64,000 bases of DNA from Kitasatospora acidiphila (GCF_006636205.1 NZ_VIGB01000003.1:5508501-5572500), one strand, 5' to 3'; counted from the stretch's first letter, positions 47,230-57,419 are shown. Translations and numbers: made by a program. Notes: generated by a model from the sequence alone, not told the origin.

Positions 47230-47967
47230 TCAGCCCGTTCCGGCCGCGGCGGCGGCCTGGGCCGGGGCGGTCGCCTCGGTCACATCGGCCACCAGCTCGA
47301 CCACGTCCGGGCCGTAGGTGACTGGACCGACGACCCGCAGCACCAATGCGAAGGTTCCGTGCGCGCCGACGCGGCGGGCCAACTCCCGCTGGTGGGCGCT
47401 CAGGTAACGGACCGCCGCATGGTTGGCGATCGCGGTCAGGCCGGATATCACGAAGACCGGGCGGCCGCCGTCGCCGGGGTCGAGGCGGGCCAGCAGGGCG
47501 AAGGTGTCGCCGGGCGAGTCCTCGGTGGCGAGCTCCATGCGGAACTCGCGGTCGCCGACCGTGATCGACGAACCACCGTCGAACCGTACCGCCGGCAGGC
47601 GCCAGTTGAGGTGCGCGGCGGTGCGCTCGTTGCTGCTCGGCCCGCCCAGGCAGAACTCGGCCTGCCGGCCGAGGCCCTGGCGGACCTGGTCGTGCGCCGC
47701 GATGTCCGGCCGGGCTCCGCAGGAGTTGACCAGCACGGCCAACTCCATCAGGGCGCTGACGTCGTCCCTGTGCACGCTGTTCTGGCTCGGACTCTTCATG
47801 TGCCGGTTGACCACCAGCAGGCACTCCGAGCCGCTCGGCAGGCCGAAGAACGCCTGGAGCCTGGCAGCTCGGCGCCTCCGCCGCGCGGTCTGCAGCAGCC
47901 AGCCCGCCGCCGCGCCGATGGCGCTGGTCAGCAGGCCCAGCACGACGTTGAGTACGGCGTCCGTCAT
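47230..47967 (-). CDS. Conserved protein with one N-terminal membrane anchor, unknown function
   Basis: A 245-residue protein. An N-terminal hydrophobic helix (about 4-26) is followed by an Arg cluster, placing the rest in the cytoplasm. The soluble part is alpha/beta-like: ECLLVVNRHMKSP, VSALMELAVLVNSCGARPDIAA, a conserved-looking FCLGGPSSNERTAAHL, RPVFVISGLTAIANHAAVRYL and VELVADVTEA. The GGP-SSNERT segment could be a ligand loop, but I do not recognise the family. It lies between accA2 and maf; the 207-bp gap on its downstream side shows nothing obvious. Confidence 0.75.
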   Translation of the reverse strand: MTDAVLNVVLGLLTSAIGAAAGWLLQTARRRRRAARLQAFFGLPSGSECLLVVNRHMKSPSQNSVHRDDVSALMELAVLVNSCGARPDIAAHDQVRQGLGRQAEFCLGGPSSNERTAAHLNWRLPAVRFDGGSSITVGDREFRMELATEDSPGDTFALLARLDPGDGGRPVFVISGLTAIANHAAVRYLSAHQRELARRVGAHGTFALVLRVVGPVTYGPDVVELVADVTEATAPAQAAAAAGTG

Positions 47968-48014
47968 CCGGTCCCCCTCCCCGAGTACGGCGGGTCAGCC
48001 TAGGCCTGCGCGGC

Positions 48015-48617
48015 TCAGGCGGTCCAGAGATCGGTGATCCGCACGTCCAACTCGCCCAGCAGCGAGCGCAGCAGCGGCAGCGACAGGCCGATCACGTTGC
48101 CGTGGTCGCCCTCGATGCCGGTGATGAACGGTGCCGAGCGGCCGTCGAGGGTGAATGCCCCGGCCACGTGCAGTGGTTCGCCGCTGGCCACGTACGCCTC
48201 GATCTCGGCGTCGTCCGGCTCGGCGAAGTGCACGGTGGTGGCGGCGGTCGCCGAGGCGCGGCGGCCGTTCGCGGTGTCGATCACGCAGTGCCCGGTCTGC
48301 AGCACCCCGCTGCGCCCGCGCATCGCCTGCCAGCGCCGCCGTGCCTCGGCGGCGTCGGCCGGCTTGCCGAGCGCCTGGCCGTCCAGCTCCAGCACCGAGT
48401 CGCAGCCGATCACCAGTTCGCCGTCGGTCAGCCCGGCGGCCACCGCGGCGGCCTTGGCCTCGGCCAGCACCAGGGCCAGTTCGCCGGGGGTGGGGGCGCT
48501 GAGCGCGTCCTCGTCCACCCCGCTGACGATCACCTTCGGGTCGAGGCCGGCCTGCCGGAGCAGACCCAGCCGGGCGGGGGAGGCGGAGGCGAGGACCAGG
48601 GTGCGGCGATCAGTCAT
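48015..48617 (-). CDS. Maf family nucleoside triphosphate pyrophosphatase
   Basis: Hydrolyses non-canonical or selected nucleoside triphosphates to monophosphates (dTTP/UTP or modified bases depending on subgroup); Maf proteins are also linked to septum control. It has 200 residues with the family signature [18 protein letters not shown], the [18 protein letters not shown] loop with catalytic Asp, and [18 protein letters not shown]-type ending ([15 protein letters not shown]). ATG at 48617. It is close to mmpB and the carboxylase genes, the same order as in other streptomycetes. Confidence 0.92.
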   Translation of the reverse strand: MTDRRTLVLASASPARLGLLRQAGLDPKVIVSGVDEDALSAPTPGELALVLAEAKAAAVAAGLTDGELVIGCDSVLELDGQALGKPADAAEARRRWQAMRGRSGVLQTGHCVIDTANGRRASATAATTVHFAEPDDAEIEAYVASGEPLHVAGAFTLDGRSAPFITGIEGDHGNVIGLSLPLLRSLLGELDVRITDLWTA

Positions 48618-48669
48618 GGCGCCCAGCCTAGGGCCTGCCGCCAGGCCGGTACGCGGGCCGGGAGGCGGC

Positions 48670-48798
48670 TCAGAAGAGGATCAGCACGACCGCCATCAGC
48701 AGCACGGCGAAGGCCAGCAGCCGGCCGGCCCGGCGCAGCATCTCGGCGGCGCGCCGGGCCTCGGGGGAGGGTTCGTGGGACGGATCAGACCAGAGCAC
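48670..48798 (-). CDS. mmpB: MmpB-like small membrane protein (42 residues)
   Basis: A very short gene. GTG at 48798 gives [25 protein letters not shown]-like sequence (opening [10 protein letters not shown]) and ends with a hydrophobic helix [16 protein letters not shown] and stop at 48670. The LWSDP start, an acidic-to-basic amphipathic middle and a single C-terminal span match the conserved small morphogenic membrane protein family of streptomycetes named MmpB, as I recall it. It is placed between pccE and maf, where the family usually is. The 24-bp palindrome lies 31 bp upstream. Confidence 0.65.
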   Translation of the reverse strand: MLWSDPSHEPSPEARRAAEMLRRAGRLLAFAVLLMAVVLILF

Positions 48799-48828
48799 CG
48801 CCCCAGTCTGGCCCGATCCGGCCTGAAT

Positions 48829-48852
48829 TGCCTGAGTACGCGTACTCAGGCA
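48829..48852. repeat. Perfect 24-bp palindrome between pccE and mmpB-like genes
   Basis: TGCCTGAGTACG (48829-48840) is followed directly by its reverse complement CGTACTCAGGCA (48841-48852). It lies 16 bp after the pccE stop, so it can fold as a transcript hairpin, but the lack of a loop also suits a dimeric DNA-binding protein acting on the following small gene. Confidence 0.8.
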
Positions 48853-48867
48853 CTGCTCAGCTTCCGC

Positions 48868-49089
48868 TCAGTGCGCCCAGCCGGAGGTGCGCCAGACGTT
48901 CGGGCCGGGGTGCGGCGCCGACCGCATGGTGCGGGACCGGTCGGTCCACGGGGAGGCCGGGCCGCTCGCCACCCGCGCCGCCGCCTCGCGGGCGGCCTGT
49001 GCGGCGGCGGCCCGGGTTTGGACCACCGCCAGGACGGTGGCCAACTCCTCGGGGGTCGGCTGCCCGTGCAGCACATGGATCTCGGACAT
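48868..49089 (-). CDS. pccE: Acyl-CoA carboxylase epsilon subunit
   Basis: A small accessory subunit (73 residues) that activates actinobacterial acyl-CoA carboxylases by binding the alpha-beta complex. It opens [30 protein letters not shown] and ends [26 protein letters not shown], both typical; the C-terminal Trp-rich tail is conserved. The ATG follows GGAAGGACGGGAAGGACTCGACG, a purine-rich region. As sequenced, the pccB frame runs into it without a stop, but that is explained by a missing base (see pccB). The gap to the true pccB stop is 28 bp. Confidence 0.88.
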   Translation of the reverse strand: MSEIHVLHGQPTPEELATVLAVVQTRAAAAQAAREAAARVASGPASPWTDRSRTMRSAPHPGPNVWRTSGWAH

Positions 49090-49117
49090 CGTCGAGTCCT
49101 TCCCGTCCTTCCGGGGC

Positions 49118-50715
<1,598 letters not shown>

Positions 50716-50904
50716 CCGGGGGAGTTCCTCACGTGAGCGACGCGGTGGAGGGTGGCGGAGCCCGGCAGGGCAGCGCGGTGCCGTGGACTACCGCTGGGTA
50801 GCCTAGCCAGCCGCCCGCCATCGGTGTTATGGCCAGCGACACAGTGTGTCAACCGGCCGTTCTGCGGCACGATGGGGCGGCCTAGGCGTGGTTAGGCTGG
50901 CCCC

Positions 50905-51792
50905 ATGACCGAAGACCGTCCCCGCCGCAGCGGACTGCGTGGCTTCGGCCACGAAGGGCCCTCCCCCTGGACCGACCTCGACCGCCCGCCGCTGGACGCC
51001 GCAGCCCTGCGCCACGACCTGCTGGTCCCCGGTGGCCTGTGGACGGCGCTGGACGTGGTCGAGGTGACCGGCTCCACCAACACCGACCTCACCGAGCGGG
51101 CCCGGGCCGGCGCCGCCGAGGGCACGGTGCTGATCGCCGAGCGGCAGGACGCGGCGCGCGGCCGGCTGGACCGCCGCTGGTCGGCGCCGGCCCGCTCCGG
51201 CCTCTTCATGTCGATGCTGCTGCGCCCCACCGTGCCCCGGGAGCGCCTCGGCTGGCTGCCGATCCTGGTCGGCGTCTCGGTGGCGTCCACACTGAGCCGG
51301 ATCGCCGGAGTGCAGCCCGGCCTGAAGTGGCCCAACGACCTCCAGGTGGAGATCGACGGCGCCGAGCGCAAGCTGGGCGGCATCCTCACCGAGCTGACCG
51401 GCGAGGCCGTCGTGGTCGGCCTCGGCCTGAACGTCTCGCTGCGCGCCGAGGAACTGCCAGTGCCCACCGCCGCCTCGCTGGCGCTGGCCGGCGCCGAGGT
51501 CACCGACCGGGCCACCCTGCTGCGCGCCCTGCTGCGCGAGTTCGCCGAGCTCTACGGCGACTGGCAGGAGGCGCACGGCGACCCGCAGGCCAGCGGACTG
51601 CTGCCGGCCTACACCGGGCGCTGCACCACGCTCGGCCGCCAGGTGCGGGTGCAGCTCCCCGGTGACCGCGAACTTCTCGGCGAGGCCGTGGCGTTGGACG
51701 GCGACGGCCGGCTGGTGGTGCGGACCGCGGACGGCACCCGGCAGGCGGTCGGCGCCGGCGACGTGGTGCACGTGCGGCCGGAACCGCGTTAG
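50905..51792 (+). CDS. birA: Biotin-[acetyl-CoA carboxylase] ligase
   Basis: Attaches biotin to the carrier domain of acyl-CoA carboxylase alpha subunits via biotinyl-AMP. It has 295 residues with the class I arrangement lacking the N-terminal DNA-binding domain, so it is not a repressor. Motifs: VTGSTNTDL, the biotin/AMP loop as AARGRLDRRW, LKWPNDL with catalytic Lys, KLGGILTEL, and the SH3-like end RVQLPGDRELLGEAVALDGDGRLVVRT. The first Gly of the usual GRGR loop is Ala here. TAGGCT lies six bases before the ATG (leaderless). It is divergent from pccB, 189 bp apart. Confidence 0.92.
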   Translation: MTEDRPRRSGLRGFGHEGPSPWTDLDRPPLDAAALRHDLLVPGGLWTALDVVEVTGSTNTDLTERARAGAAEGTVLIAERQDAARGRLDRRWSAPARSGLFMSMLLRPTVPRERLGWLPILVGVSVASTLSRIAGVQPGLKWPNDLQVEIDGAERKLGGILTELTGEAVVVGLGLNVSLRAEELPVPTAASLALAGAEVTDRATLLRALLREFAELYGDWQEAHGDPQASGLLPAYTGRCTTLGRQVRVQLPGDRELLGEAVALDGDGRLVVRTADGTRQAVGAGDVVHVRPEPR

Positions 51793-51913
51793 TCCCGGAG
51801 CCCGGATGCCCCGGATCCGGGAATTCCGTGCGACGATTCCCGTTGGCACGGTGTGAGGCGCGCCACTGTCCGCCGGGCGGCGGCCGGCTCACCGCAGATG
51901 GGATCTACGGCAA

Positions 51914-53110
51914 GTGCGACCGCACGGGGACGGACCGGTGGCAGACGACGACGGGCACGCGTCGCAGGAGGACGCGCGCGGCAACGGCGGCTCCGAGGAC
52001 GCGGACGCCACTGTGGCGCTCGACCTGGAGGAGCTGATCCTGGGGGCGCCGCGCCGCTACACCCCCTACCAGGCGGCCCGCACCGCCGAGGTGCCGATGG
52101 AGCTGGCCACCCGGTTCTGGCGGGCCATGGGCTTTCCGGACATCGGCCAGTCCCGGGCGCTCAACGACGGCGACGTGATCGCGCTGCGCCGCCTCGCCGG
52201 GCTGGTGGAGTCCGGGCTGATCAACGAGTCGATGGCGATCCAGGTGGCCCGCTCCACCGGCCAGACCACCTCGCGGCTGGCCGGCTGGCAGATGGACACC
52301 TTCCTGGAGAACCTGACCCAGGCCGCCGAGCCCGGGCTGACCCGGGCCGAGGTGGCCTATCCGCTGGTCGAGCTGCTGCTGCCGGAGCTGGAGCAGTTCC
52401 TGGTCTACGTCTGGCGGCGCCAGCTGGCCGCGGTCACCGGGCGGGTGGTGCAGGCCGCCGAGGACACCGAGATCACCAGCGGCCGGCTCGCGGTGGGCTT
52501 CGCCGACCTGGTCGGCTTCACCCGGCTCTCCCGGCGGCTGGAGGAGGAGGAGCTCGGCTCGCTGGTGGAGACCTTCGAGTCGACCTGCGCCGATCTGATC
52601 GCCGGTCAGGGCGGTCGGCTGATCAAGACGCTGGGCGACGAGATCCTCTTCGTCTCCGAGGATCCGGTCACCGCCGCCGAGATCGCGCTGAGTCTGGTGG
52701 AGACGCTCACCGAGGACGACTCCATCCCGGCGCTGCGGGTCGGCATGGCGTTCGGCACCGTCACCTCCCGGATGGGCGACGTCTTCGGCACCACGGTCAA
52801 CCTGGCCAGTCGGCTGACCTCGATCGCACAGCGGGACGCGGTGCTGATCGACGGCGAGTTCGCCGCCGCCCTGGAGCAGGCCGGGGCGGCCACCAGCGGC
52901 GCGACGGACGGCACCGGATCCGCCCAGTCCCAGCTGGCCGAGGCACTGGCGGCCGCCTCCGGGGCGCCGCTGGGCGTGGTCGGTCCGCAGCAGCCGGGCA
53001 CCGGCCGGACCCGCTTCCACCTGCAGGCGATGTGGCGCCGCCCGGTCCGCGGGCTCGGCCTGGTCGAGCCGTGGCTGCTGACCCGTTGGATCAGGTCGGC
53101 GGCGGGGTAG
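51914..53110 (+). CDS. cya: Class III adenylate cyclase with Rv1264-type regulatory domain
   Basis: Makes cAMP from ATP. The N-terminal half (about 45-195) is the alpha-helical regulatory domain known from M. tuberculosis Rv1264 (RRYTPYQAARTAEVPMELATRFWRAMGFPDIG... LINESMAIQVARSTGQTTSRLAGWQMD), which senses pH there. The catalytic domain has the metal Asp in GFADLVGFTRLS, substrate Lys and second Asp in RLIKTLGDEILF, and the transition-state region GTTVNLASRL. The adenine-selecting Lys supports cAMP. No membrane span. GTG at 51914 or 51938 (VADDDGH) are possible starts. S. coelicolor Cya occupies the same position relative to birA and hutH. Confidence 0.9.
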   Translation: MRPHGDGPVADDDGHASQEDARGNGGSEDADATVALDLEELILGAPRRYTPYQAARTAEVPMELATRFWRAMGFPDIGQSRALNDGDVIALRRLAGLVESGLINESMAIQVARSTGQTTSRLAGWQMDTFLENLTQAAEPGLTRAEVAYPLVELLLPELEQFLVYVWRRQLAAVTGRVVQAAEDTEITSGRLAVGFADLVGFTRLSRRLEEEELGSLVETFESTCADLIAGQGGRLIKTLGDEILFVSEDPVTAAEIALSLVETLTEDDSIPALRVGMAFGTVTSRMGDVFGTTVNLASRLTSIAQRDAVLIDGEFAAALEQAGAATSGATDGTGSAQSQLAEALAAASGAPLGVVGPQQPGTGRTRFHLQAMWRRPVRGLGLVEPWLLTRWIRSAAG

Positions 53111-53187
53111 CGGCGCCGGGCCGCAATCGCTCTGGCAGTCTGCTGGATTTCGGGCCGATTTCGATCAATTCGCCCTACTCTGGTCCC

Positions 53188-55125
53188 GTGATGGCGGACC
53201 TGGAACACCCCGACAGCGCCCCCGCTCAGGTGACGGCGAGTGGGCTCGACCGGCGCCTGCAGGCGGTGGTGGAGCTGGCCCAGGACATGGCCGGGGCGCA
53301 GAGCGCGCTGGAGGCGGTGCGGGCCGCCGCCGTCCGGGCCACCACGGCGCTGGGCGCCACCATGGCCGCCGTCTCGGTGTGGGACCGCGAGTCGGGGCGG
53401 CTGCGGGTGCTGGTCAACCACGGCGCGCTGGCGGCCGGCGAGGAGGAGATCCCGGAGGACGAGTCCTACCCGGTCGCGGACTTCCCGGAGATCGTCACCT
53501 ACCTCGACGAGCACTGGACGACCGGCCGGCTGCCCCGGGCCTGGGTGCAGACCGCCGAGACTGCTGAGGGGGTGCCCGCCATGGGGGTGCCCCAGGCCGA
53601 AGGCTGGGGGCAGGCCGGTTTCGGCGCCGACGCGCCCCCGGCCGCCGCCGCGTTCGCCCGGGCCCGCGCCGCCGGGCTGCGCCGGCGCGGCCGCTCCTGC
53701 TGCCTGGTCGCGCCGATCGTGCTGCACGGGCAGGCCTGGGGCGAGCTGTACCTGGCGCGCACCGCCGAGCTGCCGGTCTTCACCGAGGCCGACACGCAGT
53801 ACGCGACCCTGCTGGCCGCGCAGATCTCGGCCGGCCTGGCGCAGACCGAGCGGCTGGCCGACCTGCGCCGGCTGGCCTTCACCGATCCGCTGACCGGCCT
53901 GGCCAACCGGCGCGCGGTGGACGCCCAGCTGGAGGCCGCGCTGGCCGTCCACAACCAGGACGGCTCGGTGGTCTCGCTGGTCGTCTGCGACGTCAACGGC
54001 CTCAAGCGGATCAACGACCGGCACGGCCACGAGATGGGCGACCGGCTGCTGCAGCGGTTCGCCAACCAGCTCTCGATGGCGGGTGCCAAGCTGCCCGGCT
54101 CGCTCGCCGCCCGGCTCGGCGGGGACGAGTTCTGCCTGCTGGCGCAGGGCCAGAAGGCCGACGAGGTGGTCGCGGTGGCCGAGGAGCTGTGCACCCGTGC
54201 GCTGCAACTGGCCGATGGCGAGGGGGTGGCCTGCGGGGTCGCCTCGACCGGGGACGCGATCGGCCCGGTCTCCACCCCCGACCGGCTGTTCCGGCTGGCG
54301 GACGCCGCGCAGTACCGGGCCAAGGCGGCGCGCGCCGCGCATCCGGTGGTGGCCGGGCGCAGCCACGGTCCGGGGCTGGCCCCCGACCCGACGGTGCTGC
54401 TGGCCGACTCGGCGGAGCAGCGGCGCACGGACGGGCGCTGGCGCCCGGGGGCCGGCCCGGTGCGCGGGCCGCACGGCGACCGGCGGCGGTTCCGCGGCGC
54501 CGCGCACAGCGCCGACCCGGGCCAGCTGCTCACCGCGGTGCTGGCCGCGCTGGACCAGGAGGGCGGGCCGCGCACCCTGCATCCGGCCGACACGCTGGGC
54601 CGGCTGGCGGCCGTCGCCGAGACGGCGGCCCGGCTGCTGGACGCGGTGGCCTGGTGGATCTCCTACGTACCGCCGGGCTCCCGGCGGATGCACACCGCCC
54701 GGCACGCGGTGTTCCGGCTGACCAGCGGCCCGAGCAGCGGGGGCGAGCACCCGGGCTGGCCGTCGGCGGCCCGCCGGGCGGAGAGCGTGGGGGTCCCCCC
54801 GGCCGGAGGCTGGGGGAGGGCCCGGATCGAGGCCCCGGACGCGGTCTTCGACCTGGACCACTACCCGCTCACCCGGCGGGCGGTGGGCGGCGGCAGCTTC
54901 GCGCTGCGCACGGGGGCGGCGGGCAACGACCCGGCGGAGGAGGCGGTGCTGGTGGCCGGCGGCTACCGGGGGATGGCGGCCGCGGGCGGGGCGAACGCGG
55001 CGGGCGGCTGGCTGGTGGAGCTGTTCGCCGACGACGCCACGCTGCCGCTGGGTCAGATCGCGCCCGCGCTGCGGGCGCTGGTGGCGGTGGCGCTGGCGGG
55101 GCCGTGTTCTCCGCCGCCGTCCTGA
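53188..55125 (+). CDS. GAF-GGDEF protein, probable diguanylate cyclase
   Basis: A cytoplasmic protein of about 645 residues. The N-terminal part (about 25-215) is GAF-like (LEAVRAAAVRATTALGATMAAVSVWD ... RSCCLVAPIVLHGQAWGELYLARTAELPVFTEADTQYATLLAAQIS). The GGDEF domain starts FTDPLTGLANRRAVD and has an intact LGGDEFCLL active site. No RXXD inhibitory site is seen five residues before it, and there is no EAL domain. About 260 further residues look degenerate and low in known domains. TACTCT lies six bases before the GTG. It is 77 bp after cya. Two related 33-bp elements lie in frame inside the gene. Confidence 0.85.
   Translation: MMADLEHPDSAPAQVTASGLDRRLQAVVELAQDMAGAQSALEAVRAAAVRATTALGATMAAVSVWDRESGRLRVLVNHGALAAGEEEIPEDESYPVADFPEIVTYLDEHWTTGRLPRAWVQTAETAEGVPAMGVPQAEGWGQAGFGADAPPAAAAFARARAAGLRRRGRSCCLVAPIVLHGQAWGELYLARTAELPVFTEADTQYATLLAAQISAGLAQTERLADLRRLAFTDPLTGLANRRAVDAQLEAALAVHNQDGSVVSLVVCDVNGLKRINDRHGHEMGDRLLQRFANQLSMAGAKLPGSLAARLGGDEFCLLAQGQKADEVVAVAEELCTRALQLADGEGVACGVASTGDAIGPVSTPDRLFRLADAAQYRAKAARAAHPVVAGRSHGPGLAPDPTVLLADSAEQRRTDGRWRPGAGPVRGPHGDRRRFRGAAHSADPGQLLTAVLAALDQEGGPRTLHPADTLGRLAAVAETAARLLDAVAWWISYVPPGSRRMHTARHAVFRLTSGPSSGGEHPGWPSAARRAESVGVPPAGGWGRARIEAPDAVFDLDHYPLTRRAVGGGSFALRTGAAGNDPAEEAVLVAGGYRGMAAAGGANAAGGWLVELFADDATLPLGQIAPALRALVAVALAGPCSPPPS
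53581..53614. repeat. REP-like element copy 1 inside the GGDEF gene
   Basis: TGGGGGTGCCCCAGGCCGAA and the following GGCTGGGGGCAGG form a stem-loop (TGCCCCAGGCC with GGCTGGGGGCA, one mismatch). It resembles copy 2 at 54787-54819 at most positions and codes a VPQAEGWG peptide in frame. Confidence 0.65.
54787..54819. repeat. REP-like element copy 2 inside the GGDEF gene
   Basis: GTGGGGGTCCCCCCGGCCGG then AGGCTGGGGGAGG, a stem-loop of the type scattered through Streptomyces genomes, usually between genes. It codes VGVPPAGGWGR in frame, giving an insertion in the C-terminal region of the protein. Confidence 0.65.
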
Positions 55126-55189
55126 CCGGGTCCGCGCGGACAGTCCTGACAACCCGGATCGTTGCGCAAGACCCGGTTGTCATATCTTC

Positions 55190-55206
55190 ATTCAGCTGAT
55201 CTGATA
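55190..55206. promoter_or_regulatory. ATTCAG/CTGATA half-sites upstream of hutH
   Basis: ATTCAG (55190-55195) and CTGATA (55201-55206), five bases apart, just after a possible -10 TATCTT (55183-55188). The half-site CATTCAG is shared with the region upstream of hutU. Confidence 0.45.
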
Positions 55207-55212
55207 GTGCAT

Positions 55213-56793
55213 ATGGATATGCACAGTGCTCCGGCCGCCGACGCGCCGCTTGTTCAGGTCGGCAAGGCCGACGTCACCGCCGAGGACGTGCTCGCCGTGG
55301 CACGCGGCAACGCCCGGATCGAGCTGGGCCCCGACGCGCTCGCCGAGATGGCCGTCTCCCGGGCCCGGATCGACGCGCTGGCCGCCGAGCCGCGCCCGGT
55401 CTACGGGGTCTCCACCGGCTTCGGCGCGCTCGCCGTCCGCCACATCAGCCCCGAGCTGCGGGCCCAGCTGCAGCGTTCGCTGGTCCGCTCGCACGCGGCC
55501 GGCATGGGCCCGGTGGTGGAGCGCGAGGTCACCCGCGCGCTGATGTTCCTGCGCCTGAAGACCCTGGCCTCCGGTCGCACCGGGGTGCGCCCGCTGGTCG
55601 CCGAGACCATGGCCGCGATCCTGAACGCCGGGATCACCCCGGTCGTCCACGAGTTCGGCTCGCTCGGCTGTTCCGGCGACCTCGCCCCGCTGTCGCACTG
55701 CGCCCTGGTGCTGATGGGCGAGGGCCTGGCCTACGGCCCGGACGGCGCCGAGCGCCCGGCCGGCGAGCTGCTCGCCGAGGCCGGCATCACCCCGGTCGAG
55801 CTGCTGGAGAAGGAGGGCCTGGCCCTCATCAACGGCACCGACGGCATGCTCGGCATGCTGGTGATGGCGATCGCCGACCTCTCCCGGCTGTTCACCACCG
55901 CCGACATCACCGCCGCGATGACCATGGAGGCGCTGCTCGGCACCGAGAAGGTGCTGGCGCCCGAGCTGCACGCGCCGATCCGCCCGCACCCGGGCCAGGC
56001 GCTCAGCGCCGCCAACATGCTCGCCGTGGTGCAGGGCTCCGGGCTGACCGGCCACCACCAGGACGACGCCCCGCGGGTGCAGGACGCCTACTCGATCCGC
56101 TGCGCCCCGCAGGTGGCCGGCGCCGGCCGGGACACCCTGGCGCACGCCCGCACGGTGGCCGGGCGCGAGCTGGCCGCCTCGGTCGACAACCCGGTGGTGC
56201 TGCCCGACGGCCGGGTGGAGTCCAACGGCAACTTCCACGGCGCCCCGGTCGCCTATGTGCTGGACTTCCTGGCCATCGCCGCCGCCGACCTGGGCTCGAT
56301 CGCCGAGCGCCGCACCGACCGGCTGCTGGACAAGGCCCGCTCGCACGGCCTGCCGGCCTTCCTGGCCGACGACCCGGGCGTGGACTCCGGTCTGATGATC
56401 GCCCAGTACACCCAGGCCGCGCTGGTCAGCGAGAACAAGCGGCTCGCCAACCCGGCCTCGGTGGACTCGATCCCGTCCTCGGCGATGCAGGAGGACCACG
56501 TCTCGATGGGCTGGTCCGCGGCCCGCAAGCTCCGCCACGCGGTGGACAACCTGGGCCGGATCCTGGCCGTCGAGCTGACCGCCGCCGCCCGGGCGCTGGA
56601 GATCCGCACCACCGACTCCGACGCCCACCTCGCGCCCGGCACCGCCGCCGCGCTGGCCGCCGCCCGCGCGGCCGGGGTCGGCGGGGCCGGCCGGGACCGC
56701 TTCCTGGCGCCGGACCTGGCCGCCGCCGAGGCCCTGGTCGCCTCCGGCGAGCTGGTCCGCGCCGTCGAGACGGTCACCGGGCCGCTGGCCTGA
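55213..56793 (+). CDS. hutH: Histidine ammonia-lyase
   Basis: First step of histidine breakdown: histidine to urocanate and ammonia. Length 526 residues. The MIO cofactor loop reads GSLGCSGDLAPLSH: Cys-Ser-Gly instead of the textbook Ala-Ser-Gly, a variant that I believe is normal for Streptomyces enzymes. Active-site Tyr is in RPVYGVSTGFGAL, and NGTDGML, QDAYSIRCAPQVAG and SNGNFHGAPVA are family motifs. ATG at 55213 (or 55219) is used; there is no strong Shine-Dalgarno. The other hut genes lie downstream on the same strand after two unrelated genes and a regulator. Confidence 0.95.
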   Translation: MDMHSAPAADAPLVQVGKADVTAEDVLAVARGNARIELGPDALAEMAVSRARIDALAAEPRPVYGVSTGFGALAVRHISPELRAQLQRSLVRSHAAGMGPVVEREVTRALMFLRLKTLASGRTGVRPLVAETMAAILNAGITPVVHEFGSLGCSGDLAPLSHCALVLMGEGLAYGPDGAERPAGELLAEAGITPVELLEKEGLALINGTDGMLGMLVMAIADLSRLFTTADITAAMTMEALLGTEKVLAPELHAPIRPHPGQALSAANMLAVVQGSGLTGHHQDDAPRVQDAYSIRCAPQVAGAGRDTLAHARTVAGRELAASVDNPVVLPDGRVESNGNFHGAPVAYVLDFLAIAAADLGSIAERRTDRLLDKARSHGLPAFLADDPGVDSGLMIAQYTQAALVSENKRLANPASVDSIPSSAMQEDHVSMGWSAARKLRHAVDNLGRILAVELTAAARALEIRTTDSDAHLAPGTAAALAAARAAGVGGAGRDRFLAPDLAAAEALVASGELVRAVETVTGPLA

Positions 56794-56824
56794 GCCCCGG
56801 GCAGCCGCGTGGAGCGGGAGCCGT

Positions 56825-57232
56825 TCAGGCCCACTCGCTCCGCGCGGCGCCGCCGCCCCGGTGCTCCTCGCGCTCCAGCCGGTGGCCGAGCGAGGCCGCC
56901 AGGTTGACCCCGACGATCCCGGCCCAGGCGATCACCAGGCCCATGCCGTTCATCACGGCCATGCCGATCCCGGTCAGCGGGACCGCCAGCACCAGCGAGA
57001 AGTACGGCAGCTTGGAACCGCCGCCGGGCCGGAACCGGCGGCGCGGCTCCACATCGGCCAGCCTCTCGGCCAGCCGCTCGGCGACGCGCTGCTCGACCCG
57101 GGCGTCCAGCCGGGCGTCGACCCGGGCCAGGAACGAGTCGATCAGCTCGGACTCGTACTCCGGGCCCAGCTCGCGGCGGGCCTCCAGGGCGGCGTCGAGG
57201 TCACGGCGGACCTCGGAAGGCTGAGACTGCAT
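56825..57232 (-). CDS. Membrane protein with charged coiled-coil N-terminus, unknown function
   Basis: A 135-residue protein. Residues 1-65 form a charged helix (LDAALEARRELGPEYESELIDSFLARVDARLDARVEQRVAERLAERL) likely to be a coiled coil. Two hydrophobic helices follow (about 75-93 and 97-115: YFSLVLAVPLTGIGMAVM and GLVIAWAGIVGVNLAASLG). The family is conserved in streptomycetes as an uncharacterised integral membrane protein. It is divergent from the RpiR regulator and inserted, on the other strand, within the hut region. Confidence 0.72.
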   Translation of the reverse strand: MQSQPSEVRRDLDAALEARRELGPEYESELIDSFLARVDARLDARVEQRVAERLAERLADVEPRRRFRPGGGSKLPYFSLVLAVPLTGIGMAVMNGMGLVIAWAGIVGVNLAASLGHRLEREEHRGGGAARSEWA

Positions 57233-57419
57233 GCCACCAGGCTGGCGTCCGGACAGCCGGGCGGTCCAGCCGGAACGGCGTCTCCCAGGGGTAAATCAGG
57301 GTCATCCCTGAGGACACCCCGCCGTCGGGCTCGTCCCGGCATACGAGAACATCATTGCCGTCCGAGTATTCGCTCCTGCACAGTCGACCGGACACCCACC
57401 GCCCGAAGGGACCCACACC

